DNA from: Climacteris rufus
Lineage: Eukaryota > Chordata > Aves > Passeriformes > Climacteridae
Direction of reading: 5' to 3'
Length of the DNA: 64,000 bases
NCBI GenBank assembly: GCA_013398175.1
Contig: VZRZ01007230.1
Coordinates: 535,250 to 599,249 of the forward strand
The translations under genes were made by a program, and so were the position numbers. The notes under the pieces were generated by a model that was not told where the DNA came from, did no database searches, and saw nothing but the letters and a program-made list of their open reading frames with translations. Shown in pieces: positions 37,501 to 50,500 of this stretch (its first letter is position 1; every line of letters starts with the position of its first letter).

Positions 37501-40500
37501 AAAGTTTCAGGCATCAAATATGTACCCTTCATGTGAAAACAAGTACATGAAAACATTTGAATTTCTTACTACAATAGCCTCAAGTTCTAGATATTTTGCA
37601 AACTTCAGATTGATTTTTGGGTCACATGATTTTTGCTTGAGGATTGAAAACCATGCCAAGTTAAACTGAACATATACAGACATTTTTCCAGAAGCCATAC
37701 AAATTGCAGACTTCTTCAGTTTCCTCCACATTTTCATGTTAAACAAGCTCTGGTTCAGCATCAGTGCACTCTGCTGCATCTTAAATGTCAACATCAACAA
37801 CTTTCTCCAGAAATGCTTCATTTCTATAGATCATAGACAGGCTCATGTCTCAAACATGCATCTGTTAAAAAGGTTTCTTACACTACCAGATCCTCAACAT
37901 TTTAAGGTGTAATGATTTTAATTTTCCAGCACTTTTTATCCATGGCATTTACAAACAACCCATCCACTTTGTTTACAGGCTAAAATACTTGCATGCTTTG
38001 CATTCTGCCTGCCAAAGTAATTTTTTTCATTCATTTGAATCAAAAGGATTTTCCAGATCGAATCAGCAGTCCAGCTATTACCAGAACTGACTGTTTGGGT
38101 AGAAGGGTAGGGTGCTAAATATAAAAATGATCATCTGTGCCTTGTCATATACAGAAAACAATATTATTTTTCACAAGCAAATGATCAACAACCTCCCTGT
38201 AGTAGGAGAGCCTTCTGCTCTTATCAGTATTTCAGGTCTCACAGGCAGTCCTTCAGCTAATAGCCTTATCTCAAACCCAGCCACCCTGCCTGGCTCCTTC
38301 CTGCCCCAATGGTTTTTAAGTGGCACAACCTCCCGATGTTTCACTAACTGGCACAATCAGATCATATGCACTACATAGGCCTAGAGCAGTCATTTATCAG
38401 CTCTTCTCCATCTCTCCCAAACCATGACTCAACGTCATCACCCAGACAGAAAAAAAGGACAAGGATACAATCTCAGAATAACCAAGGTCTGTTATTCTTC
38501 AGCCACTAATAAATCTTCAAGCAAAACAGAAAAATAGATGCAAATGCAAGACTCTAGATGGCCACCAGAATACATTTTGATGGTTCCAAACCCCAAGAAA
38601 ACCCAATCCAAAACACACAATTTCTAGCCTATGAGCTGTCAGAAACCTGATTTTCCTGGCCAGAGCTCTATAAGATATTGGCTTGCATCCCCCTGGGTAA
38701 GGAGGAGTGTGGGATCCTGATTCCATGCTACAAGCAAGATCTTTAGCTATGAAAGAGGAGAGGAGCCATACCATGGCTGTCTGGAGAAAGGGGCAGCTGA
38801 TCCTGCAGCCAAGCAGGGGAGCCTGGGGTTGCACTGAGCACACCTGAGCTGCCCAGGGACGAGCAGTACCTGGGTCTCGGTGTGAAGTAGGAATGGCTGT
38901 CTTCAGCTTCTCAAGTCTGACACAGGTCTGGACATTGAAGCCAACACACTGCTCAGCACAGAGAAATTTTGTCTGAAATGCAAGTATCTGTGTAGTTAAG
39001 GAATTTGCACTAAATATCTGATTTACAGGAAGCTTCAGTACTGCAGGCTGAGGGTTACACATAACTTAAGGCTTCATTGCTACCAGGCAACAGAGTGCAG
39101 ATGCTCTGCATGAACCAGACCAGCTCTGGAGAAAAATGCAGTGCAACCAGGTAAGCAGAGCTCTAAGACAGAGTTAAAGACGACCTGATTCAACCTCTAA
39201 CACTGAAGCTTTGTGCAAAGGTTTACTTAAAACAGGGACTCAGAAAAACTGGGACCACAATTTGTCAGGGAAAACATCGGGCATCATTTTTTTTAAATGG
39301 CATTATATCTCGTTCCCATCCTTAGTGCTCACAAAAACAAATATATCTTTACTCAAATGCTGCTTCACAGCACTGCCTTTTGCCATAGCACTTCACAGCA
39401 GGCACCTGCAATGCTTCCTGCTCTGAAAAATCTAGGATACAATACAGAAAATGAAAATGATAGCCAGGAGGTTGATATGTAGAATGGATGAGAAAACAAG
39501 TACAAAGGATGCAAGCCATAGACAACACATGAAGACCTGTTATTTTCTCAGTGAGGTGGTGGTACACAGCCCTACTTTAACACCTGAATATGGATGACTC
39601 TCTAGAGTAAGTGGATTCCAGACACGGGGAAAAAGGGGAGAAAAAAAAAAAAGTAAGAAAAAGGTCTAATAAATGAATGGGAGAGACAGACAAAAACTAT
39701 ATGGAAGGTCCGCTTCTGGGGATGATGAGGCATGAGATCCATGCTGCACTTGGACCCAGAGCTCAGCACTTGATTCAGCTGGATGTAAAACGCTGCACAG
39801 AGCTTGATCGGACAAACAGGCAGACTAGGAATGTTTTAGCTGCAGCTTAATGCATCAGATGAAGAGGCCAAGAGGCCTCAGAGGAAGTAATCACAGCAGT
39901 TATTAGCTATAACATAAGCAACTACCAGTATGATAGTCATTTTAATAGTAGTAATGCAGGTAAAAGCTTTTATGTAATACTGGGTTTTTTTCCTTCACAA
40001 TGGCCTTTTATTTCATCATAAGCTCAATATAAAACGGTTGCATTTTCATTTGGTTTTTTGGTTGCTGCTTAATATTTTTCTTCCCTCAAAATTTTCTGTT
40101 AAAACATGATGGGGAAATAAAACCAGATATTTGGTGAGGAAAAAAAAATCTATTTTTATATAGCAGCACAAAGCAGAACAGCAGAAGTACTGACACTGTG
40201 AGCCATTCACTTACAGGACCATAATTCTTAAAAGGACCATTAACAACTCAATGGAAGAAACTTGAAAGCTAGTAAAAACTATATACAGGTAACCGTATGC
40301 TTTTAAAATGCCATTTTGATATTGGACCAGCTCTTTAATAATGTTTTTCTTATTGCCAATAAAAAAGTGTCTTAACTTAGACTGATCCATTTTGCACTTA
40401 TTGTAGACACATTCCAAAGACATTTGCAAGTTATATTACATTTTTCCATTTAGTTTATGGCATTTTTGTGCCCTTCATACTTTTCCATGTATTATTTATA

Positions 40501-41335
40501 CATTTAAAATAGATTCTTTTGTATTTGAGTTATCTGATCCTTTGATTACACCAAAGAGAATCTCATTTTCATCCTTGATGGATGGGATCTTCATCATCGT
40601 TACAGTGACATATCACCAGTTCTCTTCCAGGAGGGTTTTGCCAAGACCTATAATCAGTTCAGCACTGTGTGCATATGTGTATTTGCTCAATGCAGCTGAC
40701 TGTGTTAGAAATGTGCAAGTAGTGAACTCTCCACTATCCCATGTGGTCTGAGAACAACATGAAATAGCTTCTTCCAGCCTGCAGATTTCCAGAGAGGCTT
40801 CACCATAAGCTGTTACACACGACTGTATACCACATCTCCAAACCAATTGTCACGACAAAGCATAGTGATCTGAGGGCCAACATACCTGTGCAGAGATGTG
40901 CCACAGTCTGAGGCAGCTCTCAGACACAAAGCAAAGTGCAGAGAGTGGCCTTCAAAAGGCCCACGGATGGCACAGGCACAACAAACACCTCATTCCTCAG
41001 AGGAGAAAATTAAATGAGATGTTTATGTGGTATTACTTGACCAGGGCCAGGGTGGCCATACCTGCACAGGAGACTACTGACTTGAACATGTCTCAACACT
41101 GCTGTCAGAAACTTTAAGGATCAAGCCAGGGTAACTATCATCTACCATAGTCTGTGTTTCATTCTCAGACACATCAAAATCTTGTCTTATGGGTGTTTTG
41201 TATTAATTAAGAACAAGTACAGCTGAACCTACTAGAACCACCCTTCAGAAGAGCCTGCCAAAGCAATCACAACAGGCAATTAACCAGCTCTGGGTCTTGA
41301 TTCAAGTCACTTCTCTCTTGCAAGACCTTCTTCAC

Positions 41336-41368
41336 ATATATACACACACATATACATACACATGTATC
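41336..41368. repeat. CA/TA-rich microsatellite
   Basis: Imperfect alternating run of ATATATACACACACATATAC units in intron 2. Confidence 0.85.
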
Positions 41369-44300
41369 TTTGATTTCTATGACAAAGCCCATATGGGACA
41401 CCCTCTGCACCAGACATGGAGTTATGTCTGCTTTTTGTTTTCAGGGTACATTTTTTTGGGTGGGGGGTGTTGGGTTTTTTTTCCTTTAAGAGATGGCATA
41501 TACATCTGTAATTGGAAAAATACTAATAAAACTTCCATAATGTTGGAGCATGTTTCAGGAACCCTTCATGCACCGATCAAAACAGCATTCTCTTTTGGAG
41601 TAATATGGGGGTGAAAACTATCAGTACACTACTGTATCATAGGCCTTTTTGTCTCTCTGTTTATTATTTTTGTGGGTGAAGAGAGAGCTGATTGTATTAT
41701 ACGGTAATAAAGACCAAGAATATTTAAATTGAAAGAAGATGCAGTCTTGGTAGACTCTGTAGTTGATGTATGTAAACTATTGAAATTAAATTAAATCAAA
41801 TAGGTATGAAAGAATTGTTTGATGATTTTTTATTTTTGTTTTTTAATATGCACTACTCCACTAAAAGTCATCTGGGCTGCATTATACCTTGATGCAACAA
41901 CAATTGAATCCTCATGTACTAAAACACTGCCATCTTCACTGAACATGTGTCAAACACTTGCTCTCAGTGCTTTCAACTTGTGCACTGTGCCACAGAAATC
42001 AGCTATGCTATAGGTGAAGAAGCCCAGCACATCTAGTAGCTTTTTTGCTTTAGTCTGCAATGAGGAGATCATTTTAAGGATGGGGGGTTTTTTATTGGCT
42101 CTGTGTGTGTGTGCAGGGGAAATAAACGTTGACATTAGTTTTTCTGTTTTTTAGTTCGTTTGCACTTGGTTTCACCAATTCATTAGTTCAAGCTAGGTAG
42201 AACACTAGGTCTTATAATGACAAATTTAACATCATTTTTTATGAGCAAAGGTCAAATTCGACACTGCTCATTTGGATTTAAAAGCGGAAATTTAAACTAC
42301 AGAATAATGTTTCATGCTGAATAAAACTTATGGCAATCGAAGCTCTGATTTCTAGTTTCCTGAGCCCCTGTCTCCAACCTTTTCTCAGATTTCCAACACT
42401 TGGTTACACTTTCTGGCTCACATTTATTTCCTTCTGGTCTGGATTTAGGTGATAAAAGGTTGAGACATATGATTACCACTCCTCAGGTGCAATTGGCAAG
42501 TTTGAGGTACAGGCATGAGGGAAGGGGGGAGGAGAAAAGGTGGGGGAAATGGCTCTGGTTTAGATGTGGTTTGTCAAGATCACTACTGGCTTTTATCAGC
42601 TGTTTCTTGACACAACTCACTTTGTTCTAAAGTACATTAAAAAAAAACCACACACAATAAAAGATTTTTTCTCCCCACAAAGACCATACAAGAACTAAAA
42701 TCCTTCATTCTCCTCAAAAAAATTTTAAAAGCCCTTGCAATGTCAAGGGCACCACTAGCTGAGCTGTACTTATCTCTTTCCTTGCAGTCCCTCACTTCTA
42801 CCCTGCCCCTTTCAGCTGGCATTTTTGGTATGTTCATTTTGAAGCTACACACACCACTGGCCAATGGATACGTTATTCTTGGATCTCTGCTTGCTTCTGG
42901 CGAGGTGTTCAGGGTCCATGGAGATGATGACAGAAGAGCATGAAATGACATGGCTCTCCACACCACCACGGGCACCACCACCTGTCATCATTGTCACTGC
43001 TGAGCTCATCTCACCTTCAAGAAACTCAACACTCAGAACTTTAAATCAGGCTAAGTTAATTCTGTGGTCTTTTTACATTCTCGCCCTATAATTATGCACA
43101 GGTTCTCATTTCACCTATTTCCAACAGGCTGTAGCATTTTTATGTCTTTTCCACGTGTATGTTGAAGCATGTATTTCCTGAAAGCAAATGCTATAATATC
43201 AGTTGTGAGCCTACTTCTATTTTGAGTGTTAGATACCTTCTAGCCAAAAAGCTGTACCAACAAAAACTCTGCTGCATTTGATCATTTACCGTACTTGTAC
43301 CAAAGCTGAACTTAAATATTCCATGCCTCTTTTAATTGCTGACACTCACATAAAAGAAATCTAATCAAAAATTCCCTCAATAGTCTGTTAGCAGCATGTT
43401 TCACCTAACATTTCAAAATCCTCAATATACAAAAAGTCCAAATCTTACCAAAATGTGGTAGGTTTTCACATTTATGAAGATTTATTTAGTTCTACTAATA
43501 GAAATTTACTCATGCCTCCACTACCCTCAGCCCAAAGCTTTCACATCTATAATAAAAAGATATGAAATTGTCATACATGACACATTTTGGTTACTCAAAC
43601 TGCACAAAATGTGCAAAGTGCTCCTATGGACTGAAAAAAAGTCATTTTTCCACAGATGTGGGAGAATAACTTTAGAAGATAATTTTTTGCATTAGGTAGC
43701 GTAGCTATAATCACATGCAGTATTAAAGCATTTAATAACTGGAATCAGTTTCTCAAACTGAGTCACTATAACTCCATTCAGAATACCATCAAGATTATGT
43801 ATTTTACCTATAATCCTCATTGTCAATTCAGACAAGTTCTTTATAACACAAATTTCTTTTTAAAACATACTTTTACTTTGATTTTCAGAAGCCAGCAGGA
43901 CATAAGACATTTTTACTATTGACCATTAAGCATAACATAATGTCACAATCATATGTTCTCTAACTTTTTTTTCTGTACTGTTAGGGGCCCCACCATTATC
44001 TGAAAAAGTAGTTTCCCTTTTTTTGACAATATTTTTACTTCACAGATTTGATTCACTTAATATTTGTTCCTGCCTATCACATCCAGCATTTCCTTTCAGA
44101 GTTTACCTTCATCTGATACAGAGTTTGTTGCAGCTGAGGCATTTCCCATCCTTTCACCAGAGATGTGTTTATCTATAAACACGGTTGCAATGAGATGCTC
44201 AGCCATGGCACAAGCAGAAAAACAATTTTCCAGTCCAGCTTCTGGGTATCTGTTTTACCCATTAGCTCTAAGTACTTTCTCCATTATCTGTGTTTAACAG

Positions 44301-44744
44301 CATATAAGGTGAATGCATTTGAAAGCACGTACTTTCAGTTGCCTTCAGCCTTCTTTGCCCTACTCCAGTATCTCAAATCCTCTGGAAAGCAAGGTGGGAT
44401 GTTAGCTTTCCAGAGAAAGTGTATTCCCTCAGAGATGCAGAACCCCAAGACATTCAGAGTGGAAGTGGGCACAACACCAAAGCTCACTGTCTCTAGCAGC
44501 ATTTTGCAGATAGCAACAGCAAGTCATAAATCATACTTCCCTAAACCTCTGGATCATGAAGTTAGCTTTAATTTGTCCTTTGCCCATCCATGCCTGAGAA
44601 CTAACCCAGGAGAGCAGACACATCAAAAACTTGGCATGTGTGTAGCCTGCCCATTGCCAGAGAGATACGAAAGAAAATTAGCATGTTCAGACTGTGGCTA
44701 TCACCCACATCCACTTGTAAAGTGGAAGGGCATGAAGTGAAAAG

Positions 44745-44880
44745 GGATGTCTTTGTAGTCAGATCATTAGACCAGGAGTTAGGAGTCCTGAGCTTTCATC
44801 ACAGTCCTAAAAGAAATTCCTTGTGGATAAACCACATTCTGTCCTTGATGTTTTTCTCTAAAAGGACAAAAATAAAATGG
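44745..44880 (+). mobile_element. Possible ancient MIR/CORE-type SINE remnant
   Basis: The segment CAGGAGTTAGGAGTCCTGAG followed by TTCATCACAGTCCT resembles the tRNA-derived head of old CORE-type SINEs. The match is short and diverged, so this is tentative. Confidence 0.25.
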
Positions 44881-46035
44881 CCACTTCTTGCAGTCAGCTG
44901 TAAGTAATGACAAGTTCTTTGGAGATCAAATTCATTCATGTTTATACCATTGCTAAAGTGTGGTAATAGTAAAAGCTCACATTGAATCTATTGTCTTAGA
45001 GATATTAAAAATGACCATTTTTATGGCATTATAAAGTCCATTAAGTAGAGACACATAAATTACAAATTAGGGAACTCTAGGTTTTAACCCTACTGGCTTA
45101 TTTAGCTGGTAGTTCTTGCATGCAGAGCACTACAGTATATATGTCCATACACACACCTACACAACCTTAGTCTTACCTGTTTGCTTGCATTAAAGGCAAG
45201 CATCAGTGCTTTCCCATGCACTCCATCATATTTCATTTTGACAGGTAGGGACGTCCAAAGCAGAGCTATCTCATTGTGGGTGCAGTGCCTTTTCATTAGG
45301 AAAGCATTACCTATGCTTCAGAAGTGATTGACTTAACTACATACTATATATGAAATCTCCAGCATGTGACCCTCTGTGTGAATTCTCGTATCACTGCAAA
45401 TTCTCTTTCCACATTTTAGAGCAGGTGGTCAAGAATGAACAAATCTTGCTTGGTGGCTAAACTTGGCTCTCTTTAGGAAACCCCCATCAGCATCCCTCTT
45501 GTATTCAAGATTCAGGGATCTGTGTTACCAATAAACCTCTAAAACAAGAGCTAGAAGCTTCCATCCAAGCAGTGTCCACACACACCAGTCTGGGCTCTAT
45601 CTGCATTGTTTCTGTTCACATTCCTACCATGAAGATCAGTCCACCCTGTCTCTGCTAATCAATGAGAAAAAACAACTTCTGGTTTTGGTCTTCCTACCAA
45701 GACTTTTCAGTGGTGTAAAAGGAATTGATTTTGTAATTGCTCTTTGCAGTCTTTGTTGCATTATTCCAGCTTACTCATAACCTCTGAGCTTCCAATATTT
45801 ACTACATTTGCTACTAGAGAACTACCCTTTGCCCTCCAGAACAAGTTAGCCTGTTAAGAGGAAGCCAGACACTGCTTTGCTTTTGCTATCTCACTCTATC
45901 TCTCTTGCTAGGATGCATCCCCATGCTCCACAGGACAGTTTGCAAAGTTCTGACAAACACTTGATGATTCAGTTCCTGCATTTCAGTTCTGCATCTTCAC
46001 ATTTGTGAAAAAGGCAAGGTCCTGGAAGGAAGTTC

Positions 46036-46172
46036 GTAGAATCATAGAATGGTTTCAATTAGAAGGGATCATAAAGATCTTCTAGTTTCAAAACCCCCAA
46101 AACAGACAGGTTTTTAAGGACCCCATCCAACCTGGCTTTGGACACTGCCAGGGATGGGGCATCCAGAGTTAT
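46036..46172 (-). mobile_element. CR1 LINE 3' end fragment
   Basis: The plus strand begins TAGAATCATAGAATGGTTTC and continues with TCCAACCTGGCTTTGGACAC and GGGATGGGGCATCC, standard inverted CR1 3' sequence. It lies in BMPER intron 2. Confidence 0.9.
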
Positions 46173-48348
46173 TTCGATATTCCTCTTCATCCCAGAGCCA
46201 TTCAGATTTCCGTAACTTGTGTGGTTATCTATGGCAGCTTGCAGTCATGGAAATGCATCACCACATGCCATAATCCAAATCACAATTTCAATAACTTGCT
46301 TTACTGGTGTTTTTTAATAGAGGTGCCCTCTGTTGAATTTTCTGTCCTCTCCTAAACAGCAATTGCTTCCTTGCTGTAACAGCTGATTCAGCTTTTTTTA
46401 CAGTTGCTCACTTCTTAAAATATGAACATCCATCAGGTTTGCCCTTGAAGAGTATGATCGCTCTTCCAGAGAGAGTTCCTCACTGAGTCATTATTAAACA
46501 ATCAATATTTCTAGCTGGATGTAAGGCAACCTGGTTTTCTCTTCCCTCCTGATCACAAATCACCCCGTTGTTTCTTTTGTTTCTGCTCTCCCCAGAACTT
46601 TTTAAATTTATTTTTTCCCTTGTGGCAGGCCTAAACAAAGATTTCAGCAACAGGTTGTTCAATAAGTCAGTGCTTTGGATGCTGCACAGCATTAAAGTCA
46701 GTATCTCCAGACTAGTTTCCTTCTCCTCTACCAAGTCTCCCAGTTTCCAGCTCAAGAAACAGAGATCACATTTATCCTTTGGCAGAAATAAAACAGAGTG
46801 TAGCCAGGGCAGGTAACTGCAGTAACTCACTAGGCATCTGTGTACTTAATAAAACGTAGTGTTCTCCTGGCATAGAAGGGAGCCAAATGCCCTCAGTTGC
46901 CATTTCACTAAAGTAAGTCCTGCAAACCACAGGGATTTAGAGTTCTTTCATCCAATGCTTTTTGCAGTTCTTCATGCTAGTACACTAAAAGGGTGCTCAT
47001 TGATTTAATAAAGCCAAGGTCTACAGGGATCTATAAATACAAGTATTTTACCCTCATGCATTATTGCCCTGATGGCCAACACTGAACTTCTACTCCTTCA
47101 CAGATAAATTGCTTCCTTGCTGGTTAACACCAGCTTCCATTAGCAAAAGTGGTGGCAGGCATATTTGGGAAGGTGATTCATGATAAAACACAGCTTTGTT
47201 TCTTTTTCTGTTTTCCCTTTGATTTCTTTAGTCACTACATCCCATGCTCCTCTTTTCCCCATCCCACTCTATTCAGAAGAAATCAATAATGTATTCTTTA
47301 TCAATATTACCTGAAAAGTTATCAATGAGTGTCACTTAAAATCTACTGAACTCAGTGCAGCAACAGACATCAACCTCAAGATGATCTTGGTCCTACAGTT
47401 GCCAAAACTGCCTTCTAAAATGCAGTCTGGAACAATTCTTTACATCTTTTATAGACTTATAATAATATCAATAGCAATAACATAAAAGGGGGAGAAGGTT
47501 TGTTGATATTTCAATCCCAAAGTAAAAGACATTCTGTACATTCACCTACTCTGTAAACTCCAAATGTAAAACATAAGAGATTTCTAGTCTATACTTTTCT
47601 TTGCATTCAACAGCAAATTAAGGTTTATGACTTTTACAAATATCATAGGAAGTTTTATTTAGAATGACTGTTTTACAATAACTCCTAAGCCTTGGCTTGT
47701 CCAACTGAACCGCTCCCAAAAATACTTAACTCCGAAGCAGAACGACAAGGAAACTGAATGTTTCTCCCCAAAATGTGCATCAGCCAGCAACACTGTTAAC
47801 CACTGAATTCCCAGCACAGCAGGCAATGTCATCGTTTCAAACAAAGCACTTTGACGAAAGTATCACTTATGCTTTCACTGTCATATTATTATTATTACAG
47901 CACATACAGTCACATTGCAGCCTTCACCTTGCACCCTCATGGACCTCTTCACCCACTGGCAGCATGACACTGAGCACGTGGGAGCTCAAAGCAGCAGCAT
48001 TTCCAAAACTTATCTTTCATTCTCTTTGCTGGGCTACAAGCAAAGACTTCTGCGTGCACCCCCAACACTGTGAAAACAGTTCTCCCCCTCAAATTCACAT
48101 GGTAAATGAAGTTTCACAATGTCGTGAAATAAAGTCACGTACAACTTTGTGCCCGGGTTTTAAAGTCAAAGAAATGATTGCCAGATCATGGATTGGGTTA
48201 CTTTCCATTAGCTCGGCTCTGAGATAACCTTGTGTTATATAAAGGCAACAGAGTCACCCAAGATTTGATTATGTGAAACATTCCCCGCTCTGTGCAGTTA
48301 CATTTAGTACAGGTCTGAATGTTCTTACTAGCTGAAATACAAACTTAC

Positions 48349-48434
48349 CAGGCAAATACACATTATACAAGGGTTGTCCGTGATAAAAGGTATCTGCAGA
48401 ATTTCCCCTTCATTTTCACATTTTGCAACAGATC
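48349..48434 (-). CDS. BMPER: BMPER coding exon 2: first half of VWC repeat 1
   Basis: This 86-bp minus-strand exon follows a TATTTCAG acceptor and ends CTG|GTAAGT. Its first two bases (GA) finish a codon begun in the missing exon 1; a preceding G would give glycine. It then encodes 28 residues, SVAKCENEGEILQIPF followed by ITDNPCIMCICL, ending in the CxxCxC motif of VWC1. From memory it differs from the human segment by only two valine/isoleucine swaps. A 22.8-kb intron separates it from exon 3. On the upstream side, 672 bp of apparent intron run into the sequence gap at 49107. The start codon and secretion signal are not in this exon, so the annotated protein is incomplete at its N-terminus. 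Confidence 0.96.
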
Positions 48435-49106
48435 CTGAAATAGAAATAAAAATTTTAAAATACTAACATATTTCAGTTCATCCTGCCAGTTTTGGAAACT
48501 TTCCTCATCACACTCAGTCCCTTGCTCCATTCCTAGATTTTAAATCCTGCCTTAATTTGCCCAATTAAAGCAAGCAAGGATGTGCAGTGTTTCGGTAAGA
48601 TTCTAAAGGGGACAGGGAAATGAGTGGCCTTTTATTGCCGCACAAACCTAGACTTTCTTTGTGCCCCAGTTATAGCAAAGAAGGACGCTTTTTCTTCTCT
48701 CAGATGACGTGTGGGGAATAACGAGTACTCCATGCAAAGCAGGATACGTCTATAACGATAGATCCAGAGCTCACTGAAGTCAGCAGAAAGCTGTCGACTG
48801 CACTCTGAGGACTTGGATGGGGAGCAAAGCACAACACCTAAACCCAGCATCCTTTTAATGCACGGCAACCAATTGGCAGATGAGTCAAAATTAGCAGGCT
48901 GACTGTCAAACGGAATCAAATTAGAAAACCCTTTACGGCCCTAGTGCTGATTAGCCGGTATTCTGTCGTGCTGGAATCACTTCTCACAGTCTAATGGCTC
49001 CTCGCTTGCGTTAGGATTTTATTCAGCGTTTCCCTCCATGCCCCAGATCTCAGGAAAATAAAGCCCTCGAGGGGAAGCAGGGAAAGTGGGGAGGAGGAGG
49101 AGGGGG
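48435..49106 (-). other. BMPER: Probable 3' part of BMPER intron 1
   Basis: Sequence between the exon 2 acceptor and the gap. I found no signal-peptide-like reading frame ending in a phase-1 GT donor here, so this is read as intron. GC content rises towards the gap and ends in a GGA/GGG-rich run at 49080-49106, the edge of the CpG island. It could instead include the 3' end of exon 1, which cannot be excluded without the missing bases. Confidence 0.6.
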
Positions 49107-49938
49107 NNNNNNNNNNNNNNNNNNNNNNNNNNNNNNNNNNNNNNNNNNNNNNNNNNNNNNNNNNNNNNNNNNNNNNNNNNNNNNNNNNNNNNNNNNNNNN
49201 NNNNNNNNNNNNNNNNNNNNNNNNNNNNNNNNNNNNNNNNNNNNNNNNNNNNNNNNNNNNNNNNNNNNNNNNNNNNNNNNNNNNNNNNNNNNNNNNNNNN
49301 NNNNNNNNNNNNNNNNNNNNNNNNNNNNNNNNNNNNNNNNNNNNNNNNNNNNNNNNNNNNNNNNNNNNNNNNNNNNNNNNNNNNNNNNNNNNNNNNNNNN
49401 NNNNNNNNNNNNNNNNNNNNNNNNNNNNNNNNNNNNNNNNNNNNNNNNNNNNNNNNNNNNNNNNNNNNNNNNNNNNNNNNNNNNNNNNNNNNNNNNNNNN
49501 NNNNNNNNNNNNNNNNNNNNNNNNNNNNNNNNNNNNNNNNNNNNNNNNNNNNNNNNNNNNNNNNNNNNNNNNNNNNNNNNNNNNNNNNNNNNNNNNNNNN
49601 NNNNNNNNNNNNNNNNNNNNNNNNNNNNNNNNNNNNNNNNNNNNNNNNNNNNNNNNNNNNNNNNNNNNNNNNNNNNNNNNNNNNNNNNNNNNNNNNNNNN
49701 NNNNNNNNNNNNNNNNNNNNNNNNNNNNNNNNNNNNNNNNNNNNNNNNNNNNNNNNNNNNNNNNNNNNNNNNNNNNNNNNNNNNNNNNNNNNNNNNNNNN
49801 NNNNNNNNNNNNNNNNNNNNNNNNNNNNNNNNNNNNNNNNNNNNNNNNNNNNNNNNNNNNNNNNNNNNNNNNNNNNNNNNNNNNNNNNNNNNNNNNNNNN
49901 NNNNNNNNNNNNNNNNNNNNNNNNNNNNNNNNNNNNNN
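49107..49938. other. Assembly gap of 832 N, probably hiding BMPER exon 1
   Basis: A run of 832 undetermined bases flanked by GC-rich sequence on both sides. Exon 2 needs an upstream exon ending in phase 1 with a G. No such exon is visible between 48435 and 49106, and the right flank is a typical GC-rich promoter or 5' UTR. The first coding exon therefore probably lies in this gap. This placement is inference. Confidence 0.7.
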
Positions 49939-50470
49939 GTGCCCGCGGGCAGGATCTGCCGGCCGCCCGCCAGCGGGGAGAGGGCAGGAGGGAAGGAAGG
50001 GCGGGAGGGAGCGAGGGGTCGGAGGCTGTCCGCCGGGAACTCCGCGGCGGGGCTCCGCTCCTCGGCTGCCCGCCCGGCCGGGGCCGCCGAGCTCCCCTCG
50101 CCTCCCTCTCCCGCCGCAGCCGGAGCCGCAGCCGGAGCCGGAGCCGGCCGCTCCCCGGGGCCGCTGCCCCTCCAAGGGGCTTCCTCCGACCCTCCCGCCC
50201 CGCTCCGGGGCTGCCTCTCCCCGTCGAAGTGCCCGGGGCTCGGCGGGGTCTGGGCTCGGCCGAGGGGCTGAGGAGCGGCCGGGGGCAGCACTCCCGGAGC
50301 CGCGCTGTCCCTCCCCGACCCGGCTGGGCCCGTCGCTCCCCGGTGGGCTGTAGCCCCTGCAGCTCCTCCTTAACCCTTGCCATTTGCAGGTCCGCGCTTT
50401 GCTATCCCCAGTGTAAACACGGGCAGTGTTAGCGACAGACATCGCCGACACGCAGCTTTTGCGCTCCCAA
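49939..50470 (-). promoter_or_regulatory. CpG island, probable BMPER promoter / 5' UTR
   Basis: The GC content jumps sharply compared with the AT-rich surroundings and CpG dinucleotides are dense, mainly from 49939 to about 50350. It lies directly upstream (minus-strand sense) of BMPER exon 2 and borders the gap thought to hold exon 1. It contains GC-box-like GGGGCGG-related runs but no evident TATA box, as expected for a CpG-island promoter. Long open frames crossing it are products of GC richness and the N run. The exact transcription start cannot be seen. Confidence 0.72.
50114..50149. repeat. Hexamer repeat CCGSAG in the CpG island
   Basis: Five consecutive hexamers of the form CCGCAG or CCGGAG are followed by CCGGCC. 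The array sits in the presumed promoter or 5' UTR and could vary in length between individuals. Confidence 0.85.
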
Positions 50471-50500
50471 GCAGGCGCGGGGTCCGGACGGGATGACACT

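Larger units (their letters stand above)
25572..48348 (-). other. BMPER: BMPER intron 2
   Basis: A 22,777-bp intron with GTAAGT donor and CCCCAG acceptor. Apart from a CR1 fragment near 46.1 kb, a CA/TA-rich microsatellite near 41.34 kb and a weak candidate for an old SINE near 44.8 kb, I see only unremarkable AT-rich sequence. Open frames of 174-191 codons near 31.0, 38.8 and 44.4 kb have no recognisable protein similarity and no splice context, so I did not annotate them. Confidence 0.85.

Noticed and set aside
38517..39062. 181-codon minus-strand open frame
   Set aside because: Composition and lack of any domain suggest chance. It matches no BMPER exon.
41450..41475. G-quadruplex near 41.46 kb
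   Set aside because: The G runs are not separated by proper loops, so a canonical four-run quadruplex is not clear.
44165..44740. 191-codon plus-strand open frame with two CxxC pairs near its end
   Set aside because: No recognisable protein, no splice sites or promoter context, and it lies antisense inside an intron. The cysteine pattern is too short to claim a zinc-binding domain.
48991..50499. Open frames of 413-502 codons on both strands across the gap
   Set aside because: Most of their length is N. The readable ends are GC-biased, low-complexity sequence with no domain.
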